A DNA stretch of 42,795 nucleotides, taken from the NCBI GenBank assembly GCA_009773645.1, contig WSYB01000030.1, positions 1-42,795 of the forward strand, written 5' to 3'. The notes below the pieces were generated by a model that did not search any database, was not told the DNA's origin, and saw nothing but the letters and a program-made list of their open reading frames with translations. This DNA comes from Geobacteraceae bacterium. Its GTDB lineage: Bacteria; Desulfobacterota; Desulfuromonadia; Geobacterales; Geobacteraceae. The translations under genes were made by a program, and so were the position numbers. Positions 32,717-40,900 of this stretch are shown piece by piece (position 1 is the first letter of the stretch; the number at the start of each line of letters is the position of its first letter).

Positions 32717-34084
32717 TTATGGTTCCCGCTCCAACCCCAGACGCTCCCAGAGAAAGCCGAAATCGAACGGCGCTCCTCCCTGGTCCCGGACGCGGCGCGC
32801 CTCGCCATGTTCATATGTTTTGAGAAGGTCGATCACCGCCCGACGACCTTTTTCCGTCTTGAGCGCCTGCCGCGGTGTCTTGTTGCCCAAGACCGGTATG
32901 ATCTCCTCGGTCCAATTGGCGTAAAACTTACTCAGGTAGTTATGGATAAGCTGGGCCGCGATCTCCGGCGGAACTTCCGCCCTCGGTGTGGCCGGGGCCG
33001 ACTCAAGGGCTTTTTCTGAGCGGGGATCAACCATCTCCCTGATCCTGTACGTCAGGTTGTTTCCGGCTAGATTCGCCAGCCACTGCCGCGTCTCGTCGGC
33101 CAGTTTCACGGTCCGGCAGAAGACCTCCAGGGTGTCGGCTCCCTTGGGATTGAGCGCGGCCCGCGACCGCCGCATCTCCCCTTCAAGCGGCGTAAAGCGC
33201 ACCCACCCCTCCTTCCGGTCCCCCTCTATATCGGACAGCCCGGCGAAAAGCGCCTCCAATGCCTGCCAGTCGTTAACCCGGTAATGGTCGGTGGTCAGCA
33301 TGATCGGCTCGCCCGTGGAGGTGTCCACCAGTGTGGGGAGAGGACGTTCGGCAATCAGCCCCTCCAACCAATGGGCGGTTATGTGGCAACTGACCACCTC
33401 GCGGGGCAGGTCCGAGTCCCATGGGACCCCTTCCATCTCACGCAGAATCTCATCCCGGCAGGCAACGGCCTGGTCACGGGCAAAGGGGTAGGCCGCGCCG
33501 GACATGACGAAACCGTTGTCGCGCTCAACAAGGCGGGTGCCGAAGATGTCCAGGCGGACCAGAGTATGCGACGCCGACCGTTCGCTGACCCGGACGGACG
33601 GCTCATCGGGCCGCAGGAGATCAATCAGGTCCATTCCCTCGCCCGGCCTTACCTCCCGGACTTCATAAAGACTCAGCGGACGCTCACCAATGCATTGCAG
33701 CCAATCCTTGCTCGCACCCGGAAGCAGGGGGCCTCCGGGACCGAGAAGGAGTTCCCGCACCGGGGTTCTCTTTCCCTTCACCTCAATACAGGCGTCGCAA
33801 ATAAGCCATTCGCAGGAGTTGATATGGACCATCTCCTGAAGACCAGGCGACAGCTTACTCAAGCGGTCACGCTCATCTTGTTCAAATGCTCCGAAAAACT
33901 CGGTGTCGAGAACCTCGGAAACCTGTTCCTGATAATGCTGCACCAGCCAGTCAAGGGCGCACGACACCGCCATTCCCTCCTCCCGTTGGCGCTTTGCGAG
34001 TTCATCTGCCTTCATCAGGCAGCATTTCTTGAATTTCCTGCCGCTGCCGCAGGGGCAGGAGGCGTTACGGTTGATTTTATCCAT
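32717..34084 (-). CDS. SEC-C motif protein of unknown function
   Basis: A 455-residue protein. Residues 10-22 are a zinc-binding SEC-C motif (CPCGSGRKFKKCC), here at the N-terminus instead of the C-terminal position known from SecA. The middle has no motif I recognise. Near the C-terminus, IPVLGNKTPRQALKTEKGRR resembles the short L-G-x-T-P-x-E/Q-A segment of MbcA/ParS-type toxin-binding domains, which is a weak similarity. The ATG has AAGGA 11 bases upstream. A 60-bp inverted repeat lies just upstream. Function unknown. Confidence 0.75.
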   Translation of the reverse strand: MDKINRNASCPCGSGRKFKKCCLMKADELAKRQREEGMAVSCALDWLVQHYQEQVSEVLDTEFFGAFEQDERDRLSKLSPGLQEMVHINSCEWLICDACIEVKGKRTPVRELLLGPGGPLLPGASKDWLQCIGERPLSLYEVREVRPGEGMDLIDLLRPDEPSVRVSERSASHTLVRLDIFGTRLVERDNGFVMSGAAYPFARDQAVACRDEILREMEGVPWDSDLPREVVSCHITAHWLEGLIAERPLPTLVDTSTGEPIMLTTDHYRVNDWQALEALFAGLSDIEGDRKEGWVRFTPLEGEMRRSRAALNPKGADTLEVFCRTVKLADETRQWLANLAGNNLTYRIREMVDPRSEKALESAPATPRAEVPPEIAAQLIHNYLSKFYANWTEEIIPVLGNKTPRQALKTEKGRRAVIDLLKTYEHGEARRVRDQGGAPFDFGFLWERLGLEREP

Positions 34085-34131
34085 GGGACGAAGGTCCTTT
34101 CATTTATTGAAGACTACTGGAGAAAGTCTGC

Positions 34132-34191
34132 GGGCCATGTTTGACATTTAAACATTCGCCCTTGCAAATCTTCAAATGTCAAACATGGCCC
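34132..34191. repeat. 60-bp perfect inverted repeat (MITE-like)
   Basis: Two identical 18-bp arms (GGGCCATGTTTGACATTT at 34132-34149 and its complement at 34174-34191) flank a 24-bp centre. There is no T-run, so it is not a standard terminator. No coding capacity. Confidence 0.9.
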
Positions 34192-34212
34192 CATAGGTTC
34201 TCCATAGGTTCT
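34191..34212 (+). repeat. 11-bp tandem duplication
   Basis: CCATAGGTTCT occurs twice in direct succession (34191-34201 and 34202-34212), immediately after the inverted repeat. Confidence 0.85.
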
Positions 34213-34251
34213 CTCCGGCCGCCTTTGTTACGGGTGAAGCTGTAAGAGAGA

Positions 34252-34664
34252 CTAGGCCGACTGTTCGACAAATTCCTTGGGCCGCATGATTTTTAACCCC
34301 GGAAATGGGTCGTGGAGGCTCAAGAGGTCTTTGTCGCCAGACAGGAGAACGGTGGCTTTGGCTTCAACACAACACTCTATGAGCATATCGTCATTGGGAT
34401 CGCGGCAAATACGAATGTTCCGGCGCGGGGTGACCATGTGCGCCTCGGCAACAAAAGCGGCAATGCCCGCCACGAGGGCCTTGAACTGTGCAGATGTAAT
34501 TTTGCCCGCGGTTTTGAGCGCAATAGGAGTGAGCGATACTCGGTGAGAAGCTGAGTGGATACGATGATACGATATTAGGCAAACGCCTTTTTCACGGCCT
34601 TTTCCGGAATGCCGCCAAAAGCAAAGGCGGAAACGAGGACGCCGGTATCGACGACTATGTTACT
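34252..34664 (-). pseudogene. Decayed PIN-domain toxin
   Basis: A PIN-family RNase toxin (VapC-like, 'PIN family, component of a toxin-antitoxin system') in at least two frames. The N-terminal part reads IVVDTGVLVSAFAFGG and carries the first acidic residue. It meets an in-frame TAA at 34575-34577, after which homologous sequence resumes (YRIIVSTQLLTEYR). Near 34530 a frameshift moves the remaining sequence (AQFKALVAGIAAF, then CRDPNDDMLIECC, then LSGDKDLLSL) into another frame, ending at 34252. No ATG, GTG or TTG is present at the expected start (ATA occurs there). The toxin is therefore almost certainly inactive. Confidence 0.82.
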
Positions 34665-34845
34665 TTTCCGCTTCGTAGACTTTTCTCCTGACGGATTTCA
34701 CAGCATTCTCCACGTCTCCCACAGTCAGCGACGAGGTCCTGAAGGCCTGGCGGGCAACCGCAAAGGCGGCATCGAGGCGGTCCTTGGGAGAAAGTACAGA
34801 AAGGATGTAATCTTCGGGATTAATTTTTTTGGCAGCATTCTTCAT
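34660..34845 (-). CDS. Small antitoxin-like protein beside the PIN pseudogene
   Basis: A 61-residue, mostly helical, charged protein preceded by a strong AGGAGG (7 bases from the ATG: AGGAGGTTGCC). Its stop codon overlaps the beginning of the PIN-toxin remnant, the usual order for an antitoxin gene. The frame is intact. I recognise no DNA-binding motif, so the antitoxin role is from context. Confidence 0.7.
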   Translation of the reverse strand: MKNAAKKINPEDYILSVLSPKDRLDAAFAVARQAFRTSSLTVGDVENAVKSVRRKVYEAEK

Positions 34846-34958
34846 GGCAACCTCCTGGAGGAATTATAACTGTATCATCCTGAATATCCAAGCATGATTT
34901 TCGGAGGATCAGCGGGTTGTCATCAAATTCTAGCGCCTTCCAATACCTTCAGGTTCAT

Positions 34959-34984
34959 TTGTAGGCGGTTGAGACGCGACCCCG
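34959..34984 (+). repeat. Dispersed repeat, copy 1
   Basis: A 26-bp element, TTGTAGGCGGTTGAGACGCG followed by ACCCCG, matches 24 of 26 bases with the copy at 37345-37370, in the same orientation. The rest of the 34846-35126 gap holds a TTGGCC/GGCCAA stem at 35071-35090 and some AT-rich degenerate direct repeats, but no gene. Confidence 0.85.
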
Positions 34985-35126
34985 AGCCTCCCCGCTAATC
35001 GTCGTGGCTGTCGGCAAGCGGGAAAATTTTATCGTTTACCGTACCGCTGAGAAAAGGGTGAAAGAGTGAATTGGCCCCAGCTTCGGCCAACAACATTACC
35101 TCTTTTATTACCCTTTTTTAGGGGTA

Positions 35127-35765
35127 TTACCCTCTTTTGATTCGCCATGAAGCTCCGGGGCCACGGCCGAGACATTCCACCTTTCCCGCTTTTTGCAGGT
35201 TCCGCAGTACTCTGCGCACCATGTCTCTGCTGGCATGGGTGCATTTCTGTTCGAGATCGGCCAGGGTAAAATCCCCGGCAAAGGAAGTAACCGCAGATTC
35301 GATCATTTCCGTCTTCGCGCCGCGCGGACTCTTTACCTCCCCCACCCTGCTTTCGAATTCCCGATACGCCGTCTTGAGGATGAACAGCAGATAATTCACG
35401 TAATGCCACGGATCGTGCTTCCCTTCGTGCCATTGTTGGGAACTCAGCTCCAGTGTCTCGTAGTAGCGCTCCTTGTTTTCCTCGATGAGCCGTTCGAGGC
35501 TGATGTAGCGCCCCACCTCATAGCCCAGGTGATAGCACTGCAACAGGAGGAGCAGCCGGGAAACCCGGCCGTTGCCGTCGCGGAAAGGATGGATGCAGAG
35601 AAAATCCAGGTTGAACGCTGCCAGGGCAATCAGCGGGTGCGCCCAGCGCTCCAGCATGGTATAAAGTTCCTGACGGCCCCGCGCCTCGCCCAGATCGGCC
35701 AGATACCAGGACGTACTGGCAGGGATTGTTTCGAGTTTTCCGGCAAACTGCTTGAAGGTCATCAT
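35127..35765 (-). CDS. Fic-family protein, N-terminally truncated
   Basis: A 212-residue Fic protein with an intact active-site loop HPFRDGNGR (about 59-67), followed by a winged-helix-like C-terminal domain (TLADLEQKCTHASRDMVRRV). Fic enzymes transfer AMP or related groups to target proteins. Relatives of this layout are about 350 residues and carry an N-terminal domain that helps bind substrate and often holds the inhibitory helix. That part is missing here, and the 190 bp upstream do not encode it in any frame I could read. It may be a remnant or a shortened, unregulated form. Confidence 0.8.
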   Translation of the reverse strand: MMTFKQFAGKLETIPASTSWYLADLGEARGRQELYTMLERWAHPLIALAAFNLDFLCIHPFRDGNGRVSRLLLLLQCYHLGYEVGRYISLERLIEENKERYYETLELSSQQWHEGKHDPWHYVNYLLFILKTAYREFESRVGEVKSPRGAKTEMIESAVTSFAGDFTLADLEQKCTHASRDMVRRVLRNLQKAGKVECLGRGPGASWRIKRG

Positions 35766-35957
35766 GGTTGTGTGGCTCCGAAAGGGGGGATGGGGGCCTG
35801 GATTGTCAATACGATCTTATTGTTAGCGTTCAATTTGTCTCGTGTGTCGCAGCAGCCCCTCATTCATTCCGTGGCGTGGCACGACCCGCCCGGCAGCAGA
35901 ACTCCACGGCATACAGAATGCAGAGTAGTGCTCATGTTCGATGCGGAGAAAAGGTTT

Positions 35958-36668
35958 TCACAAATGTGAAGCATCCGGCTCCCATCGTATCCTGCTGAAT
36001 GCCGAATTGGCGCTCTCCAGAGGCAGTTCCTCGCGCGGGACCGGTTCGGCGGCCCGCCAGTCGGTTTCCCCTCCTTCATGAAATCGACGAATGGCCTCCT
36101 CGATGGTTGACTGGTTGATTTCCTCAACATGGATGACGATATTCAGCCCCGTACCATAGCGGTAGGAGCGGTCTATAGTGAATGATTCAAATATCACCGG
36201 GGGTTCATGCAGAATAATTTCTTCGGCCAGTTTGTCCTGATACTCGTGATAGGTCAGTCCGTTGAATTTATCATAGACCAGCCTTGTTTTTTCCACCATT
36301 CGATACATGCGCTGACCGTTTGACCAGACAGGTTCAAAGCATATTTCCGCTTCCGCGGCTTGTTCTTCAGGCGTCAGCATCTCCCAGGCCCGTGTGTGAG
36401 CCATATCTTCCACTACATCCCAGAATTCCCGCGCGGCCGTGATAATGGTGGCATTCCAGATGGTCAGTCCGTCGCTACCGAGAAAATATGCATCGGCCCA
36501 TTGATTGTAGAGAGCAGGACGTCCCGGTTCGTTGAGGACATGGGGGCTCGTAAACTGTCCGCCGTAAACCGAGGCATCGTTCCGTATCTTCTGTCGCAGC
36601 CGGATGAAATTGTCACGCCGTTTCCGACGGGATAGAAGCCAGTATGGTGTCATCTTTCTGTGTCTCAT
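35958..36668 (-). CDS. Hypothetical protein
   Basis: A 236-residue soluble protein that I do not recognise. It begins with a very basic region (MRHRKMTPYWLLSRRKRRDN) and is otherwise acidic and aromatic-rich, with no signal peptide, membrane helix or known catalytic motif. The start is the ATG at 36668 because GGGGACAG lies upstream. The longer frame to 36923 overlaps the KilA-N gene and reads unrelated sequence. It sits inside the block bounded by the two 26-bp repeats. Confidence 0.6.
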   Translation of the reverse strand: MRHRKMTPYWLLSRRKRRDNFIRLRQKIRNDASVYGGQFTSPHVLNEPGRPALYNQWADAYFLGSDGLTIWNATIITAAREFWDVVEDMAHTRAWEMLTPEEQAAEAEICFEPVWSNGQRMYRMVEKTRLVYDKFNGLTYHEYQDKLAEEIILHEPPVIFESFTIDRSYRYGTGLNIVIHVEEINQSTIEEAIRRFHEGGETDWRAAEPVPREELPLESANSAFSRIRWEPDASHL

Positions 36669-36685
36669 ATTTCTGTCCCCAGTTT

Positions 36686-37285
36686 TCAAAAGCTCGCCAA
36701 TGCTTGCCAAGCCTCCCATTGTCTCGCAGTTGCAGCAAATTTTCGTGCCTTGGTAAGGCGGGGCGGGATCAGTTTCTCTTTGACTGCATCGGTATGAATC
36801 CGGTAGTTGACCTTGGCAAGGGTGCGCTGAAAGTTCCATTCCAGGGAGAGCGCTCGGCTCTCTTCCTCCTTGAGGCGCTGGAATTCCTTGATGAGATATA
36901 GCTTGAACTCGACGGAGATCCACGCCGCAAATTCAAAGGCAATATCCTTGTGCGCATAGGTTCCGCCGTAGCGGCCGGCCTTGGACATCAGCCCGATGGC
37001 GCCGGTCTTTTCGATCCATCTCTTGGCGGTCAAAACAAAGCTGTTCAGACCGGCCTGTTTTCTAAACCCATCGAATTCGATGGGTTTAAAATCGGGGTTG
37101 TTGAGTTGCTCCCAGATGCCGAGAAACTCTATGGTGTTGCGGTTGCGCAGCCAGTTCTGAATAATGTAGTCGGTCCGCTCCGCATCGCGGTGCCGGGCAA
37201 TGTCGGTCAGCGAAATGTAGTCGTCCTGTTCCTTGTGATAGACGGCAATCGCACTACCCTTGACGCTGATGGTCCTGTTTTTAAT
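36686..37285 (-). CDS. KilA-N domain protein with non-standard start and altered C-terminus
   Basis: KilA-N domains occur in phage and mobile-element DNA-binding proteins. The 199-codon frame from ATT 37285 reads IKNRTISVKGSAIAVYHKEQ, then DDYISLTDIARHRD, then NWLRNRNTIEFLGIWEQLNN, and RYGGTYAHKDIAFEFAAWIS, all typical of the domain. No ATG, GTG or TTG is available at the beginning: an in-frame TAG lies two codons upstream. ATT is placed 7 bases after a good GGAGG. Initiation at ATT, or loss of an original ATG, are both possible. The C-terminus (ARKFAATARQWEAWQALASF) departs from the usual family ending, which suggests a rearranged 3' end. Probably a degraded gene. Confidence 0.65.
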   Translation of the reverse strand: MKNRTISVKGSAIAVYHKEQDDYISLTDIARHRDAERTDYIIQNWLRNRNTIEFLGIWEQLNNPDFKPIEFDGFRKQAGLNSFVLTAKRWIEKTGAIGLMSKAGRYGGTYAHKDIAFEFAAWISVEFKLYLIKEFQRLKEEESRALSLEWNFQRTLAKVNYRIHTDAVKEKLIPPRLTKARKFAATARQWEAWQALASF

Positions 37286-37344
37286 CTGCTAGCCTCCAGA
37301 AGGGTTATAACAAACATTCTTATCTGCAATCCCCAGCTTATGTT

Positions 37345-37370
37345 TTGTAGGTGGTTGAGACACGACCCCG
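37345..37370 (+). repeat. Dispersed repeat, copy 2
   Basis: Second copy of the 26-bp element (24/26 identical to 34959-34984, same orientation). The two copies bracket the Fic, hypothetical and KilA-N genes. Confidence 0.85.
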
Positions 37371-37400
37371 TCTGCACACGCCGACCCCGTCTGCACACGC
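37363..37400 (+). repeat. 19-bp perfect tandem duplication
   Basis: CGACCCCGTCTGCACACGC occurs twice in direct succession (37363-37381 and 37382-37400). It overlaps the end of the dispersed repeat and abuts the end of the L,D-transpeptidase gene. Confidence 0.9.
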
Positions 37401-37403
37401 TGA

Positions 37404-37925
37404 TTACGGCACGATATCGACTTTCGTCCCATCGGGTACAGTTCGCCAAATCTCTTCGATCTGCGGATTGGTTACTGCAATGCATCCTGCTGTCCAGTCG
37501 TCCACCAGATGGAGCTTTCCGAGAAAACCCAGGCCATTGAAAAGGCCGTGAATCATGATGTCGCCACCTGGTGAAATACCGCGTGCTTTGGCTTGGGCGA
37601 GATCACCCCGATTCGGATATGAGATATGCAGTGCCCGGTGGAAGGTGCTCTTCATCTTTCGGCGATCTATGGAATACACCCCCTCGGGAGTCCGTCCATC
37701 CCCCTCTTCAGTCTTCTTTCCCACCGGTTGCTTGCCGAGTGAAACCTGGTAGGCCTTGAGAAGACGTCCTTCCCTGTAAAGAGTTAGCTTACGGGCTCGT
37801 TTCTCGACAAGCACCCTGTCGGCCATAATGCCTTGCGGAAGGGAACGATCCTCCTGATTCGAAAAGAAGCCGATGGCTATGACAGCGATTGCAATGCAGG
37901 CGATGACAATGAGAGCTTTTTTCAC
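37404..37925 (-). CDS. L,D-transpeptidase (YkuD domain)
   Basis: A 173-residue envelope enzyme that would form or remodel 3-3 peptidoglycan cross-links. It has an N-terminal signal/anchor helix (about 5-20), then a YkuD domain with KLTLYREGRLLKAYQVSLG, GRTPEGVYSI, and the catalytic region MIHGLFNG ... DDWTAGCIAVTN. The nucleophile is the Cys of AGC; the usual His in the HGC triplet is Ala here, as in some YafK-like members. It starts at GTG 37925, after AAGG. The gene is next to the SIR2 protein but reads as an ordinary cell-wall gene. Confidence 0.88.
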   Translation of the reverse strand: MKKALIVIACIAIAVIAIGFFSNQEDRSLPQGIMADRVLVEKRARKLTLYREGRLLKAYQVSLGKQPVGKKTEEGDGRTPEGVYSIDRRKMKSTFHRALHISYPNRGDLAQAKARGISPGGDIMIHGLFNGLGFLGKLHLVDDWTAGCIAVTNPQIEEIWRTVPDGTKVDIVP

Positions 37926-37966
37926 GAGGAACCTTTTGAACTGTACGGGAAAATAAACGTTTGATT

Positions 37967-40900
37967 TTAAGCAACAAGTTTGCGGACTTCTGGCAAAGGA
38001 TCGTCCTTTGCGGCGTCCGTCCATCTTCTGACGCCAACCTGATCTTCGTAACCATGTTTACTTATTACGAACGCAAGTTGCGTACAATAATATCGAATAA
38101 GAGGAATGTCGATTCTCTCTGCAAGACCCGATAGAGATGCAGCTTCATATCTACAGGCATCAATTAAAAATTGCAGCCCCATAATGGAACGTTCAAAAAT
38201 GGTTCGTTTTGACAAGTCCGGTTGTTTTTCTATCAGATATGCGGCAAATCGAAGTGCAGAAGCCAAAACAGGTTCGCGTCGCATGCAAATGACCAGTCCG
38301 ACTTCCTCTAAGAGATTATCAGGAGGAAGGGCAGCATGTCCGGTCTCTGCAAGAGACAACCAGAAATAAATGGCATTGATTACACTTATTGCCGCATCAG
38401 TATCGTATCCGGAAATTCCAACTTTTAGGCGGTTGATCAGGTCGTTAGCGAGCTCTGGACAATGAGCTATAAGAAGAGGATAAAGCCGATAGCACGAGAT
38501 CTGGTTTTGCTCCAGAATGTCGATTCGATTTTTAATGTTCAGAAAATCCATATCTTCAAGAGCTACAAATGGTAGCAACTTGGCAACCCCGATAACTTTG
38601 CAAATCTCTTTTTCGGCGCCAACATTGGCGAATGGATGCGTTGAAGGGGTATAACTTTCTTTCGACCAAGCGACAATCTTCGTTGCGATTACCACTGCCT
38701 CTTCCTGGGATATAAGAAAGGGGAGCTTGCGTTCACGGACGACATCAAGAATATTGCCCAGGTCTTTTAAATAGTCAGCAAGTGAAAGCTTTTCTGCACC
38801 TTCTTTTGTTAAATATGCTGTCCTTATGCAACGTTCGGCCATTCCCTCTTCTGGGCAGGGCATGGTTAGAAAAACCCATGGATAAAAATTGGTTTCACCT
38901 GGTAGCCTGGTAGCGGAAGGATAATCGGCCGACCATAATGTCTTGGCAAATTCTTGTTGTTCCTGTTCTGACAACAGATTTCTATCGTGCAGAAAAGCCA
39001 AGCGCAAAACTGCTCGTTGACGGCTTTCTTTTTTTGCAGCCATGGACAGTAAGTGCCTCACTGTATCCGACCAAACAGCAGGCTCAGAATCCCGAAGAAG
39101 ACGAAATCCTTCATCTTGATTATTTAAAAAATCTCCCCACCAAGGTTCTTCACAAAATGTTCTTGCTTCAACTCCTTCAGTGGGAAGCTTCAATAATGGC
39201 AGGACAAGATCTTTTTGGGCATTCATTTCAAAACACTCAATTGATCTGATTAAGAGATTGGAAAGGGCACCTGCCAACCATAAATGGCCACTTATTGCCA
39301 GGTTATGTGTTAGAGAGATAGCAAGGTCGAAGACCTGTTTCTGTTTACTGTGATCAGTCAGACGCAATGCCAGACGAGAAAGTAATTCCATCGCAACTCG
39401 AAGATTACTAGAGTATTTTTTGTCAGCACTAATGGTCTGCGCAATCTCGTTTGCGCTCTGCAAAAGGATATTTATTGTCTCTTCTACAAAATTACTATTC
39501 AGTTGAGCAACGGTTTCACGCGTTGAAACCAGATTTAAGGTATCATCACTTTCAGAAGTACAGACCCGCAGAATAAGTTTGAATGCAATTTCCGGCTCAA
39601 CGAGCTTCAACCATTCAGCGGCTTTTCTCAGCCCGCTTGAACCAACACTAACGCCAACAACATCTGCCATGATCCGTGTTGGCATTCCCGCTGCCTCGGT
39701 AAAGGCAAGAGCCTGCAATGCTGGAAGAAACTGGTCGCCTGATCCATAATGGCGACTAGTTGATTCCTGCCCCAAATCGAAACGACGTTTACGAATTTCT
39801 TTATTGGGACGCGGATCGGGAACCGGAGCATTTAGTTGGGCACAGATGCCTTGCCATTCATCGCGAATGTCACAATCCTTAGCCATCAAGGTTTTCCACC
39901 TTGCTGCCCAGTCCGGATTATTCACGTTGTTATAACTCTGATCCTCTTGCGAATCTGCCCTGCTGTGGCGTTTTTCCCATTCAGCGATTTCTATCAATTG
40001 CATAGCACAACCTTCACGAGATAGTGCTGCATAATCGTCGATGTCGCGTCGGATGGATCGCCGTATTGCCGGTAAAATTGTGATCAAAAGTTCGTAGGCG
40101 GTATCTAGTTCCCCGAGTTCGAACAGAATGCCGGCTTTGCGAATTGCCCAGATATGGTCGCTTCTTTCAACTTGCCAACTCTGCACAAGCTTTTTTGCCC
40201 TAGAGAAATTCATCTGCTGAATAGACAGTAACGCTCGCTGATACGTGACAACATCTGAAGTATGCTTACAGCCACGTAAGTCCTCTATCCGAGGGGCAAG
40301 GAGTTCAAATTCCTCGCTCACACCTTCAATGCGGTAGTGCCGAAGCAAAGACATTGCTACTTCGAACCAAGCGTTACGTGCCTCTGTCCAGTTGGACTCC
40401 GGCCAGACAATCTCCTGTCCGTCCTTGAAACATTTTCTTTCATTGGGATTGATATCGTTCAGTACCTGAGCTAAGGATTCATGAATACGATTGAACAAAG
40501 GAGCCAGACAAATATCGAGACGCCAGACAATTTCCCGCAGGATGAAAAGCCGTTCCCAAGGTGTCATAAGATGCACAACCTTCGTTACATCAATGATCCA
40601 TTCCTTCGTGTACAACCATATCTTGCTTCTGATGCGTCGTGGTGCAATCACCCATCCCTCATAACGGAATCGTTCGTTTTGCCAGTAAGGAAGCTGATCT
40701 TGCACTTCCTTGAGCCGTTCCAACTCCTTACCGGGGCCAGATGTGTTTGCCCTGAAACGCTCTTTAGGGTTTTCTTTCGTAAATGCATCAAGATCAATTT
40801 CCAGGTAAGAAGGTGGAGTTTGTTTACCACGAGAAAAAAATGACTCTGTGCTGCTTGCGGTAGGCTGTTTCACTTTCAGTGTCCACTGAAACCACTCCAA

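Noticed and set aside
33284-34144. 286-codon plus-strand frame opposite the SEC-C gene
   Set aside because: No motif, no ribosome-binding site, and it would end inside the inverted repeat. The minus strand has the SEC-C motif.
34132-34191. Considered as an intrinsic terminator of the PIN pseudogene
   Set aside because: Stem length is strong but there is no T-run on either strand, and the loop of 24 bases is too long.
36669-36923. N-terminal extension of the hypothetical protein into the KilA-N gene
   Set aside because: The extension is out of frame with the KilA-N gene, which is clearly coding there, and a usable ATG with GGGGA upstream exists at 36668.
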